From: Bacillota bacterium
Lineage (GTDB): Bacteria; Bacillota_I; Bacilli_A; Erysipelotrichales; Erysipelotrichaceae
Length of the DNA: 12,481 bases
Direction of reading: 5' to 3'
NCBI GenBank assembly: GCA_023426935.1
Contig: JAEZBR010000030.1
Location: 1 to 12,481, forward strand
The position numbers and the translations under genes were made by a program. Below, in pieces: positions 1-5,461 of the stretch (its first letter is position 1; each line of letters begins with the position of its first letter). The notes beneath the pieces were generated by a model, which had not been told where the DNA came from, did no database searches, and worked only from the letters and a program-made list of their open reading frames with translations.

Positions 1-41
1 AAAAAATGACACTAGTACACATTCACGATTTCCATTCTACA

Positions 42-71
42 CGGATACCCTGATCCGATACAAAACCAGGG
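42..71 (+). promoter_or_regulatory. candidate H-type RNA pseudoknot in the leader of the beta-helix gene
   Basis: CGGAT (42-46) can pair with ATCCG (53-57), and CCCTG in the loop (48-52) can pair with CAGGG (67-71). The connecting loops are 1 nt (A47), 0 nt and 9 nt (58-66, A-rich), which is a sterically reasonable H-type pseudoknot. A second weak hairpin follows at 91-115 (ATTACCC with GGG-C-TAAT). I cannot match it to a known riboswitch class. Two 5-bp helices can arise by chance, so this is inference from one sequence. Confidence 0.25.
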
Positions 72-132
72 AAGAAAGGAAAGTATACAGATTACCCTTA
101 GTTAGATGGGCTAATTTGTATATACCATAATT

Positions 133-1851
133 ATGATTAAGAAAGTAATGTCATGCGTATTAGGCTTATTATTGGCAATAGTATTGTTGCCACCAACAAC
201 GGTTATGGCAGCAGATACCATTTATCATGCTGACTCCAGTACCACTGTTGCGAATCTTAAAGGCGTTGCCGAAGGCACGATTAAGAACGCAGATAATGAA
301 ATGTACACGGGAATTGAGTTTGCGACCGGTACTTATAAATTATCTGACAATGCAAAAGTAGATATCTATTTCAATCGGTCTTTCACGGTCACGGTACCTA
401 CAGGTGCGAAAGTAACCTTGGTTGCCAGTTTTATGTTTTTGTCCCCGGTCGAAGCGACTTATGATTTTAATGGCCCAGGTCAATTGATTCTTGATGGCGA
501 TAGTCTTTATGATGATGTCGGAGATGGACTCGATATTCGTCCGACCGCGAATGGTTCCCTAAACTTTAAGAATATTGATTTCACCATTAAAAATTTTTAT
601 GGCTATGGAATGTATAGTATTGGCGGTCCGTTTGACACTACCTTTAGCGGCGGGAAATTTACGATGACCCATTGTGGTCATACTGACGAAGGCGGGATTG
701 AGTATGAGGAAGGTAATTTGGTCTTCACTGATGGCTGTGAAGTAAGTATTACCGACTGTGGTACAACATCTTTTGGACCAATTTATAAGGGACCATCAGC
801 TGAATTGGTCTTCAGCAATGGCTCTAAAGCAACAATTACGAACACTTCAGGAGTTAAGAATGTCGTCGTAATAAATGGACTTGATAATGTTAGTGCTCAG
901 GGTGGAAACGGAGCCTTAACCATTAAAGGAGCCGGCACGGAAGTAACGATTAACGATGCTGGAACCAGTACTTTAAGTTCAAGAGGAATCAACGGTGGCA
1001 ATCCAGCATTACTGAATATCGTGGTTACCGACAATGCTAGTCTGACAATTAATACAACTAGTAATGCTTTGGATACTAACGGGATCCGTAATAGTAATCT
1101 AGTAGTTAACGCCGGAGGAAAACTAGTCATTTCCGGTGCGAAGAATGGTTTAACTAACACATTATTGAAGACTGATGATAAATCCGTTATCACGGTTACT
1201 TCAACCAATAAAGATATCAGTGGAGCAAGCAAAGTAACGAGTGCAGAGGGTGGTTCGATTTTGGTACAGCCTGACATCAGCTATGTCAACGGAGTTAAAA
1301 ATATTGTTCCTAGTAAGATTGATCCGGCTATTACGAACTTTCAAGGTGAAACCCTAAGCCGCTTTGATTTTGCAGGCTTAAGCAATACAAACATCAGTAT
1401 CAGTGCCGACCCGAATAATGCCGCAAGTATAGCTTATACTTATGAAGTGGGTGAGAATCAATCTGGGACTGCTTATGTTTGGGCACCCAAGGTAAGTGTA
1501 AACTTCTACGGCAATAAGAATAAAGATCCTAACGAGTTTATCGATTCTCGATATACAATCAGAGGAAATAATCTGACTTTAGTCAATGCTGATCTATCCC
1601 GAATCGAAGGCGGAATTACGGTTCCGACCGGAGAGATGATCGTTTGGAAGAATTGTGCTGATGATAGCATTGTCGACGTGATGAATGTAAAGTTAGATGC
1701 TGATATCGATGTCTACTATGAGTTTGCGGAAATCCCGCCTGCAGTAGTAAATACGGCCGATAACAATTATCTTAACTATTTCATGATTCTGACAGTTATG
1801 TCCATAGCCACGGCAGGATATGTTGTTTATCGTAAAAAGAGATGTCTTTAA
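133..1851 (+). CDS. secreted beta-helix surface protein with C-terminal sorting signal
   Basis: This 572-residue protein is probably exported and attached to the cell surface; its ligand or activity is unknown. Residues 1-26 are a signal peptide (KK near the start, a hydrophobic core, cleavage near VMA). Residues about 30-420 are rich in Gly, Asn, Thr and Ser, with recurring short strand-turn units such as LTIKGAGTEVTIND and NLVVNAGGKLVISG, typical of a pectin-lyase-like right-handed parallel beta-helix. I see no convincing lyase active site, so an adhesin or structural role is as likely as an enzyme. The C-terminus has PPAVVNTADNN (535-545), a hydrophobic stretch of about 20 residues and a RKKR tail, which is a sortase-type signal with Ala where Gly is usual. 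The start has no clear Shine-Dalgarno sequence; ATG 148 is an alternative, but the lysines after ATG 133 suit a signal peptide. The fold call is by eye. Confidence 0.8.
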   Translation: MIKKVMSCVLGLLLAIVLLPPTTVMAADTIYHADSSTTVANLKGVAEGTIKNADNEMYTGIEFATGTYKLSDNAKVDIYFNRSFTVTVPTGAKVTLVASFMFLSPVEATYDFNGPGQLILDGDSLYDDVGDGLDIRPTANGSLNFKNIDFTIKNFYGYGMYSIGGPFDTTFSGGKFTMTHCGHTDEGGIEYEEGNLVFTDGCEVSITDCGTTSFGPIYKGPSAELVFSNGSKATITNTSGVKNVVVINGLDNVSAQGGNGALTIKGAGTEVTINDAGTSTLSSRGINGGNPALLNIVVTDNASLTINTTSNALDTNGIRNSNLVVNAGGKLVISGAKNGLTNTLLKTDDKSVITVTSTNKDISGASKVTSAEGGSILVQPDISYVNGVKNIVPSKIDPAITNFQGETLSRFDFAGLSNTNISISADPNNAASIAYTYEVGENQSGTAYVWAPKVSVNFYGNKNKDPNEFIDSRYTIRGNNLTLVNADLSRIEGGITVPTGEMIVWKNCADDSIVDVMNVKLDADIDVYYEFAEIPPAVVNTADNNYLNYFMILTVMSIATAGYVVYRKKRCL

Positions 1852-1883
1852 CAGGATGAGTCATCATAAGAATTAGTATTTAC

Positions 1884-1915
1884 AAGGCTAACCACTATCA
1901 TGAGCTTAGCCTTTT
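1884..1915 (+). terminator. intrinsic terminator of the beta-helix gene
   Basis: AAGGCTAA (1884-1891) pairs perfectly with TTAGCCTT (1906-1913) across a 14-nt loop, followed by a short T-rich run. It lies 33 nt after the stop codon of the beta-helix gene. The loop is large and the T-tract is interrupted by C, so termination may be only moderate. Confidence 0.6.
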
Positions 1916-1982
1916 CTATTTATTGATACACTTCTTTAGACAATTATGTTTAATTTAGAATTTGAACAACGCTTAAAATATA

Positions 1983-2012
1983 TTGTGACAAATTTATTTT
2001 ATCAGGTATAAT
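1983..2012 (+). promoter_or_regulatory. sigma-A-type promoter for the short RNA at 2019-2087
   Basis: A perfect TATAAT (2007-2012) is preceded by TTGTGA (1983-1988, 18-nt spacer) or, in overlapping register, GTGACA (1985-1990, 16-nt spacer). Transcription should begin near 2019, almost exactly at the left edge of the conserved RNA motif, with no coding start before the terminator. Confidence 0.6.
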
Positions 2013-2018
2013 AAAAAC

Positions 2019-2087
2019 AAGAGTCCGACGCTTAGACGCAGTACTCGGAAGAGATTACGGTAGAAATACTGTAATCTCTATTTTTTT
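2019..2087 (+). ncRNA. predicted short RNA: conserved leader motif (copy A) plus intrinsic terminator
   Basis: From the predicted start near 2019 to the T-tract this would be an RNA of about 70 nt. Its 5' part (2021-2041) is the first copy of a 21-nt motif repeated at 2240-2260, with core GCTTAGACRCAG. GAGT (2021-2024) can pair with ACTC (2043-2046) to enclose the core. The 3' part is a strong hairpin at 2050-2079: 13 pairs including one G-U, closed by a GAAA tetraloop, followed by seven T. No reading frame of note starts within 200 nt downstream, so this copy looks like a free-standing small RNA or an attenuated leader that has lost its gene. It is not recognised as a known family. Confidence 0.5.
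2050..2087 (+). terminator. strong intrinsic terminator with GAAA tetraloop
   Basis: AGAGATTAC-G-GTA (2050-2062) pairs with TAC-T-GTAATCTCT (2067-2079), the only non-Watson-Crick pair being G2059-U2070. The loop is GAAA (2063-2066) and the T-run covers 2081-2087. It is the best-formed terminator in the window apart from the one at 12356-12406. Confidence 0.85.
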
Positions 2088-2191
2088 AATTTACGGAAAT
2101 AACATTTTCAGAGGATACGGCTGGTCAAATAATATTGCCCCCCTTAATTAATTATCTAATCTATAGTAAAATAAACAAGCGAAATCGGTAA

Positions 2192-2197
2192 TATAAT
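2192..2197 (+). promoter_or_regulatory. candidate -10 box of the pilin-like gene
   Basis: A perfect TATAAT lies upstream of the second leader motif, but no good -35 box is visible at 16-18 nt. If used, transcription would start near 2204 and give a leader of roughly 105 nt containing motif copy B and its terminator before the ATG at 2310. Confidence 0.35.
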
Positions 2198-2239
2198 TAA
2201 CTATATATGTTTGTTAGTTTTATTAGCGGATTTGCAACA

Positions 2240-2286
2240 GAGCCAGATGCTTAGACACAGAGCCTATTTATTAATAGGCTTTTTTT
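2240..2286 (+). promoter_or_regulatory. leader attenuator: conserved RNA motif (copy B) plus terminator before the pilin-like gene
   Basis: Motif copy B (2240-2260) matches copy A (2021-2041) at 17 of 21 positions in my alignment, with an unbroken GCTTAGAC core and a conserved CAG end. It runs directly into a terminator: AGCCTATT (2261-2268), loop TATT, AATAGGCT (2273-2280), then six T (2281-2286). The terminator sits only 23 nt before the start codon of the pilin-like gene, as expected for transcription attenuation. ACAGAGCC occurs twice, before and at the end of the motif, so the AGCC of the first copy could compete with the terminator stem as an antiterminator. The ligand or trans-acting partner is unknown. 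Confidence 0.5.
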
Positions 2287-2309
2287 AATGCCTAAGAAAT
2301 GGGGGAAGT

Positions 2310-3356
2310 ATGTATTCAAAGGCGATGAGGATTTTAAACACCCTGACTATGGTTTTTGCCTTAGTCATAATCATGTTGCTAACCTCACCACTAACCGAAG
2401 TAAAAGCATATACTTCGGAAATATTTGATTCGCGTGCCCATTATTCTTTCTATCTGGAGAGGGAAGTAAATAATGGATATATCGAAGATAATAATTATCG
2501 AAGAAAGTTTAATAATGAAGTTGAAGATGAGTATAAGATTGGTAAAACTTATAAAGTAGGATTAAGAATCTTAATCTTTACGCTTGCCGACGGAAACAAT
2601 GTGATTGAACCCGGACAAATGATTTATGAATTTCCAGAGGTTTTTAAGGCGAGTCATTTCCTAAACAACGGAGATATTTATTTTGAAGAAGGAAATGAAA
2701 TCGAGATTACCGGAACAATTTGGAGTACCAGAGTAAAAAATAACCCACTGCAGATTTTTAATCGGATAAAGTTTGACCCAAACGATCCTAACAATGCAAC
2801 AAAAGCACTGTACAATCGGATGATGATTTTCAAACCAGACACCATGCAAGATTATAACTTTACCTTGATCGGCTACGATAATAAAAATGGTAAGCCCGAT
2901 ATAAATGGCGGTTTCTCATATAATAAATTCGATCTGATTTTGAAATCACAGAAGCATGTTTCCTTATCCTCGGAAAAATTAAACATAACCGCTAATATCG
3001 AAGGTGGGATCTTAGACCAAGATAAATCTTTTGAGTACACTATTGAACAATTAGAAGTATCCGAGGGAGTCATCTTACCTTCCGTTACCCAGATAAAAAC
3101 TGAAGGAATTCGATCCGGGAAAACTAATAGTGTCGCTTTCGACGATCTTGTTTTCACCGTTGAAGGAGTTTATACCTTAAAAATTACGCAGAATTCCAGT
3201 GGAATTAAAGGGATGGTAGATGCCCAGCCGCAAACAATTAAAATTGCGGTGTTGAATGTCGATGATAAATTATTAGCGGAAGTTATTGAGCCGCAATCAG
3301 GCGGTAATCTAACTTTTACGAATATATACTCCTGCCGTCGTAAACACCGGAGTTGA
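2310..3356 (+). CDS. pilin-like surface protein with isopeptide-type domain, frameshifted before its sorting signal
   Basis: The readable frame gives 348 residues. Residues 1-33 are a signal peptide (cleavage near VKA). Residues about 35-215 match nothing I recognise. Residues about 220-335 resemble the FctA / streptococcal-pilin isopeptide-linkage domain: an Ig-like beta domain with TVEGVYTLKIT and a C-terminal LTFTN-x-Y, whose Asn normally forms an intramolecular Lys-Asn bond. I cannot assign the partner Lys, and the usual Glu in the GxYTxxIxE strand is Gln here. The frame ends in YSCRRKHRS, foreign to the family; one frame over, the sequence reads TPAVVNTG followed by a membrane segment and a charged tail to a TAA at 3450, exactly at the terminator. 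The intact gene is therefore 2310-3450 (about 380 residues). GGGGGAAG (2301-2308) lies unusually close to the ATG; ATG 2325 is an alternative start. Confidence 0.8.
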   Translation: MYSKAMRILNTLTMVFALVIIMLLTSPLTEVKAYTSEIFDSRAHYSFYLEREVNNGYIEDNNYRRKFNNEVEDEYKIGKTYKVGLRILIFTLADGNNVIEPGQMIYEFPEVFKASHFLNNGDIYFEEGNEIEITGTIWSTRVKNNPLQIFNRIKFDPNDPNNATKALYNRMMIFKPDTMQDYNFTLIGYDNKNGKPDINGGFSYNKFDLILKSQKHVSLSSEKLNITANIEGGILDQDKSFEYTIEQLEVSEGVILPSVTQIKTEGIRSGKTNSVAFDDLVFTVEGVYTLKITQNSSGIKGMVDAQPQTIKIAVLNVDDKLLAEVIEPQSGGNLTFTNIYSCRRKHRS

Positions 3357-3450
3357 TCAGAATCCTATTTACTCTTTAATCCTTCTGGTGGTAAGTATAG
3401 TTGGAGTTGGACTAATAAGAAAGATCACACTTACGAAAGCCAAAGAATAA
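3328..3450 (+). pseudogene. out-of-frame C-terminus of the pilin-like gene (sortase signal)
   Basis: This is the +1-frame continuation of the pilin-like gene. It reads T-PAVVNTG-VDQN, then a hydrophobic stretch (YSLILLVVSIVGVGLI) and a basic tail (RKITLTKAKE) ending in TAA at 3448-3450. This is a complete cell-wall sorting signal and shares PAVVNT with the beta-helix protein upstream. The shift lies in or beside ATATATA (3322-3328): one more TA unit would restore FTN-I-YTPAVVNTG. Without it the protein would be secreted but not anchored. Sequencing error, true mutation and slippage-based switching cannot be told apart here. Confidence 0.8.
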
Positions 3451-3461
3451 TTTGGCTTTTT
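3436..3461 (+). terminator. intrinsic terminator of the pilin-like gene
   Basis: AAAGCCAAA (3436-3444) pairs perfectly with TTTGGCTTT (3451-3459) across the 6-nt loop GAATAA, followed by more T. The loop contains the TAA that ends the restored reading frame, which independently supports 3450 as the ancestral gene end. Confidence 0.8.
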
Positions 3462-3476
3462 ATCTGCACTCTTTGA

Positions 3477-3521
3477 TTGATAAAGAACAATGCCCAACCT
3501 ATACTGTATATATATTCAGTG
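3477..3521 (+). promoter_or_regulatory. promoter with overlapping palindromic operator candidate
   Basis: TTGATA (3477-3482) and TATACT (3500-3505) are separated by exactly 17 nt, which is a good sigma-A promoter. An imperfect palindrome ACTGTATA-TA-TATTCAGT (3503-3520) overlaps the -10 box and the expected start, as an operator would; a second ATTCAGT follows about 14 nt after the first. The only thing downstream is a gene remnant at 3553. The palindrome resembles the enterobacterial LexA box, but Bacillota LexA uses a different sequence, so the regulator is unknown. Confidence 0.4.
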
Positions 3522-3552
3522 AAAATGTATTCAGTAAAACAGAAACAATCTT

Positions 3553-3606
3553 ATGTTTATCGGAAGAGATAAAGAATTAAAAGAATTAAAGATCCGATTT
3601 TATTAA
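3553..3606 (+). pseudogene. remnant of a P-loop ATPase N-terminus
   Basis: The short frame reads MFIGRDKELKELKIRFY and stops. The pattern [FI]-[IV]-G-R-[ED]-K-E-L-K-x-L is how archaeal-type AAA/DUF234 ATPases usually begin, just before the strand leading to their Walker A motif; no Walker A follows. A different frame stays open from 3590 to a TAA at 3677-3679 (RSDFIKVAKLYKLEANQL and on) and may be another decayed piece. There is no good ribosome binding site. I judge this stretch to be gene debris, but the match rests on about 12 residues. Confidence 0.35.
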
Positions 3607-3700
3607 AGTTGCGAAATTATATAAATTAGAGGCTAATCAATTAATGAATCAGGCTCGAAAAGCAAATATAAATACCTAAAAAGGAAGTTGACCGTTTTTC

Positions 3701-4108
3701 TTATTTTGAGAGTAAAACCACACCCAAGATGCAGAAGATCAAGCCGATTACCTGAGCGAGTGTTACTTTTTCTTTGAAAAAGATGATGGCGATTAATACA
3801 ACTACACTATTGGAGACCCCATTTACTAACGGAGCTAAGATTGCCATGTTGCCATTATTACGATAGGCTAAGATGAATCCCAGATCAATCAACATTATGG
3901 CAATACCTAGAACGAAGGGGAAAATATTGAGTTTTTTAATCTCGGTGGCAATATCGAAGTTTCCGTTAACTAGCAACAGAATTAAAGCTAGAATATTCGA
4001 AGTCAGATAAGTTATCAGCAATAAGAAATAACTGTTACCGCTTGGCATACACTTCTGGGCAAGCTGATAAAGAACTGTTGAGCAAATAATCAGAATAATG
4101 TATCCCAT
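3701..4108 (-). CDS. small EamA-domain (drug/metabolite transporter superfamily) membrane protein
   Basis: This 135-residue integral membrane protein has five hydrophobic segments, about residues 2-18, 27-47, 62-82, 88-111 and 116-134. That matches a single EamA domain, half the size of the usual 10-segment transporter, so it would work as a dimer. The end, FFKEKVTLAQVIGLIFCILGVVLL, has the characteristic EamA pattern of a Glu-Lys followed by a Gly-rich last helix. The substrate cannot be deduced. The ATG is preceded by GATGGTGAT at a suitable distance. The gene is divergent from the histidine kinase. A four-helix SMR-type exporter is less likely given the extra segment. I see no clear terminator behind it. 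Confidence 0.75.
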   Translation of the reverse strand: MGYIILIICSTVLYQLAQKCMPSGNSYFLLLITYLTSNILALILLLVNGNFDIATEIKKLNIFPFVLGIAIMLIDLGFILAYRNNGNMAILAPLVNGVSNSVVVLIAIIFFKEKVTLAQVIGLIFCILGVVLLSK

Positions 4109-4135
4109 ATATCACCATCAAGACTTTCTAGTACT

Positions 4136-4164
4136 AATGTAAGAGATTTTACCAGGATTGTAAA
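4136..4164 (-). promoter_or_regulatory. promoter of the EamA transporter gene
   Basis: On the minus strand TTTACA (4164-4159) and TACATT (4141-4136) are separated by 17 nt, putting the start near 4129, about 20 nt before the ATG. Confidence 0.55.
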
Positions 4165-4192
4165 GGTAAATGCCGAAAAGTAATAATTATTC

Positions 4193-4222
4193 TTGTCTTT
4201 CAAATGACGGCGTTGTTATAAT
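4193..4222 (+). promoter_or_regulatory. promoter of the hybrid histidine kinase gene
   Basis: TTGTCT (4193-4198) and a perfect TATAAT (4217-4222) have an 18-nt spacer; transcription would start near 4229, giving a leader of under 30 nt. Confidence 0.6.
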
Positions 4223-4234
4223 TACCTTAGTGAA

Positions 4235-4249
4235 TCCTCTCTGAGGAGG
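4235..4249 (+). promoter_or_regulatory. Shine-Dalgarno sequence inside a small hairpin
   Basis: The kinase gene has a near-perfect ribosome binding site, GAGGAGG (4243-4249), 6 nt before the ATG. TCCTC (4235-4239) directly upstream can pair with GAGGA (4243-4247) over a TCT triloop, partly hiding it. With such a short leader this could dampen translation, but a 5-bp triloop hairpin is marginal. Confidence 0.35.
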
Positions 4250-4255
4250 TAATAT

Positions 4256-5392
4256 ATGAAGTCCACAGAACTAATCGAATTGTACGATTCATTACCTTAT
4301 GGAATCGCACTGTTTAACCTCAATGAGGATAATCCTTATTATTTAAATGAGGCTTTGATTCAGATGCTTGGCAAACCAAAGCAAAAGATAGAAGAAAATT
4401 TTACTGGTTGCTTCCTTAGCATCGATCAGCCTTTAAAGGCGCCGGCGAAGTTTATCGCCTATTTGTTCCAGGATGAAACCATTCGGAAACTTTCGGTCGA
4501 GACGAAGATAGTAACTTTCGATGATCGGAAAGTTTTAAGAGTCGGGATTTGTGCCGATCAATCAAGCGCGAATAAGTTAATTGCCATGACCGATGATTAT
4601 GGTTATGCTACCGCAATCTTGAAGAACAAAGGCGAACAGTTGGAAGTGCTGTATGCGAATAAACCGTTTTATCAGTTAATTGGGCAGAATGAAAAAGAAT
4701 TCTTGCTTAATCCGTTTGAAAATGTCCGAAAACTAGTAAGTGAAGACCAGTTGGCGACGGTTAAAGATTTAATTGCGGAGTCTCTGAATAGTGGGAAGCC
4801 TCAGGATGCATTAACTTGGATTAAACAGAAAGATGATAATGTCATCTGGCTAACGCAGCATTTAGGAGCTTATAAGACGGTAAATGGGCAACAGATTATC
4901 TTGGTGGTCTCGCAAGATGTTACGCAGCGTCATGCCGAAACAGAGAAAGAAGAATATAAGAATGAATGTTATCGAATGATCATCGATCAGACGGATACGG
5001 CGGTATTTGAATGGAATCTGAAAGACGGAACTTTTGATAGCACGCCTTCATATCAAAAGTATGCCATGAGTAAAGTTAAGCCAATTGATATTCTGAATAA
5101 TCGCGGTCCGCTAGATTTAGTCTATCCCGAAGATTACCCGGCTCTGAGTAAATTTTTTGCGGAAACTAGTACCAAATCCAAGGCGAGCAAAACAATTCGA
5201 ATCAAAATGATTGATGGTACATTCCGCTGGAGTCAGTTGGCAGGCCTATTTATCAAAGATGTTTTCGGCAATAAAGTCCGAGTTATCGGAACAATTAACG
5301 ATATCGATGATGATAAACAAAAAGCCGTGATGATGGATAGTATGATGGAAGCGATTCCCGGCGGTATCGCCTTATTCGCTATTTCGCAGTAG
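4256..5392 (+). CDS. N-terminal PAS half of a hybrid histidine kinase, ended by an in-frame TAG
   Basis: This frame encodes 378 residues that are almost purely PAS sensor modules: about 8-105 (PYGIALFNL), 115-224 (a full PAS-PAC unit ending VVSQDVTQRH) and 240-352 (TAVFEWNL through GTINDIDDDKQ). A fourth PAS starts at about 362 (MEAIPGGIALFAISQ) and is cut by TAG at 5390-5392. The same frame continues without interruption to the kinase core, ending at 8392, so this is the front of one 1,378-codon gene, not an independent PAS protein. There is no signal peptide or membrane segment, so the sensor is cytoplasmic and the ligand unknown. The start is secured by the strong ribosome binding site at 4243-4249. 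If TAG is obeyed, the product has no catalytic domain. Confidence 0.8.
   Translation: MKSTELIELYDSLPYGIALFNLNEDNPYYLNEALIQMLGKPKQKIEENFTGCFLSIDQPLKAPAKFIAYLFQDETIRKLSVETKIVTFDDRKVLRVGICADQSSANKLIAMTDDYGYATAILKNKGEQLEVLYANKPFYQLIGQNEKEFLLNPFENVRKLVSEDQLATVKDLIAESLNSGKPQDALTWIKQKDDNVIWLTQHLGAYKTVNGQQIILVVSQDVTQRHAETEKEEYKNECYRMIIDQTDTAVFEWNLKDGTFDSTPSYQKYAMSKVKPIDILNNRGPLDLVYPEDYPALSKFFAETSTKSKASKTIRIKMIDGTFRWSQLAGLFIKDVFGNKVRVIGTINDIDDDKQKAVMMDSMMEAIPGGIALFAISQ
5390..5392 (+). other. in-frame amber codon splitting the kinase gene
   Basis: The reading frame before and after TAG is the same, and the PAS fold continues across it (GGIALFAISQ, stop, DPLLTLKYYSEGFYNLSG). The 23 codons between TAG and the TTG at 5462 are all sense and PAS-like. 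A single C-to-T change from CAG, or G-to-T from GAG, would explain it. TAG also ends the phosphotransferase gene at 12346, so it is an ordinary stop elsewhere in this window. Confidence 0.85.
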
Positions 5393-5461
5393 GATCCGTT
5401 ACTAACCTTAAAGTATTACAGCGAGGGCTTCTATAACTTAAGTGGCCGGACCAAAGCTCAG

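Noticed and set aside
897..1277. Minus-strand open frame of 126 codons inside the beta-helix gene.
   Set aside because: It is antisense to a repetitive coding region with a signal peptide and sorting signal on the plus strand, and has no ribosome binding site or recognisable domain.
3502..3521. Close resemblance to the E. coli LexA box (CTGT-AT-rich-CAG).
   Set aside because: The right half reads TCAG instead of ACAG, and Bacillota LexA recognises a CGAAC-N4-GTTCG type site. An AT-rich palindrome of this kind arises easily by chance; kept only as an anonymous operator candidate.
5390..5392. Genetic-code reassignment of TAG as sense.
   Set aside because: TAG is the only plausible stop of the phosphotransferase gene, sitting just before its terminator, and only one in-frame TAG occurs in about 10 kb of coding sequence. 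Mutation or error is simpler.
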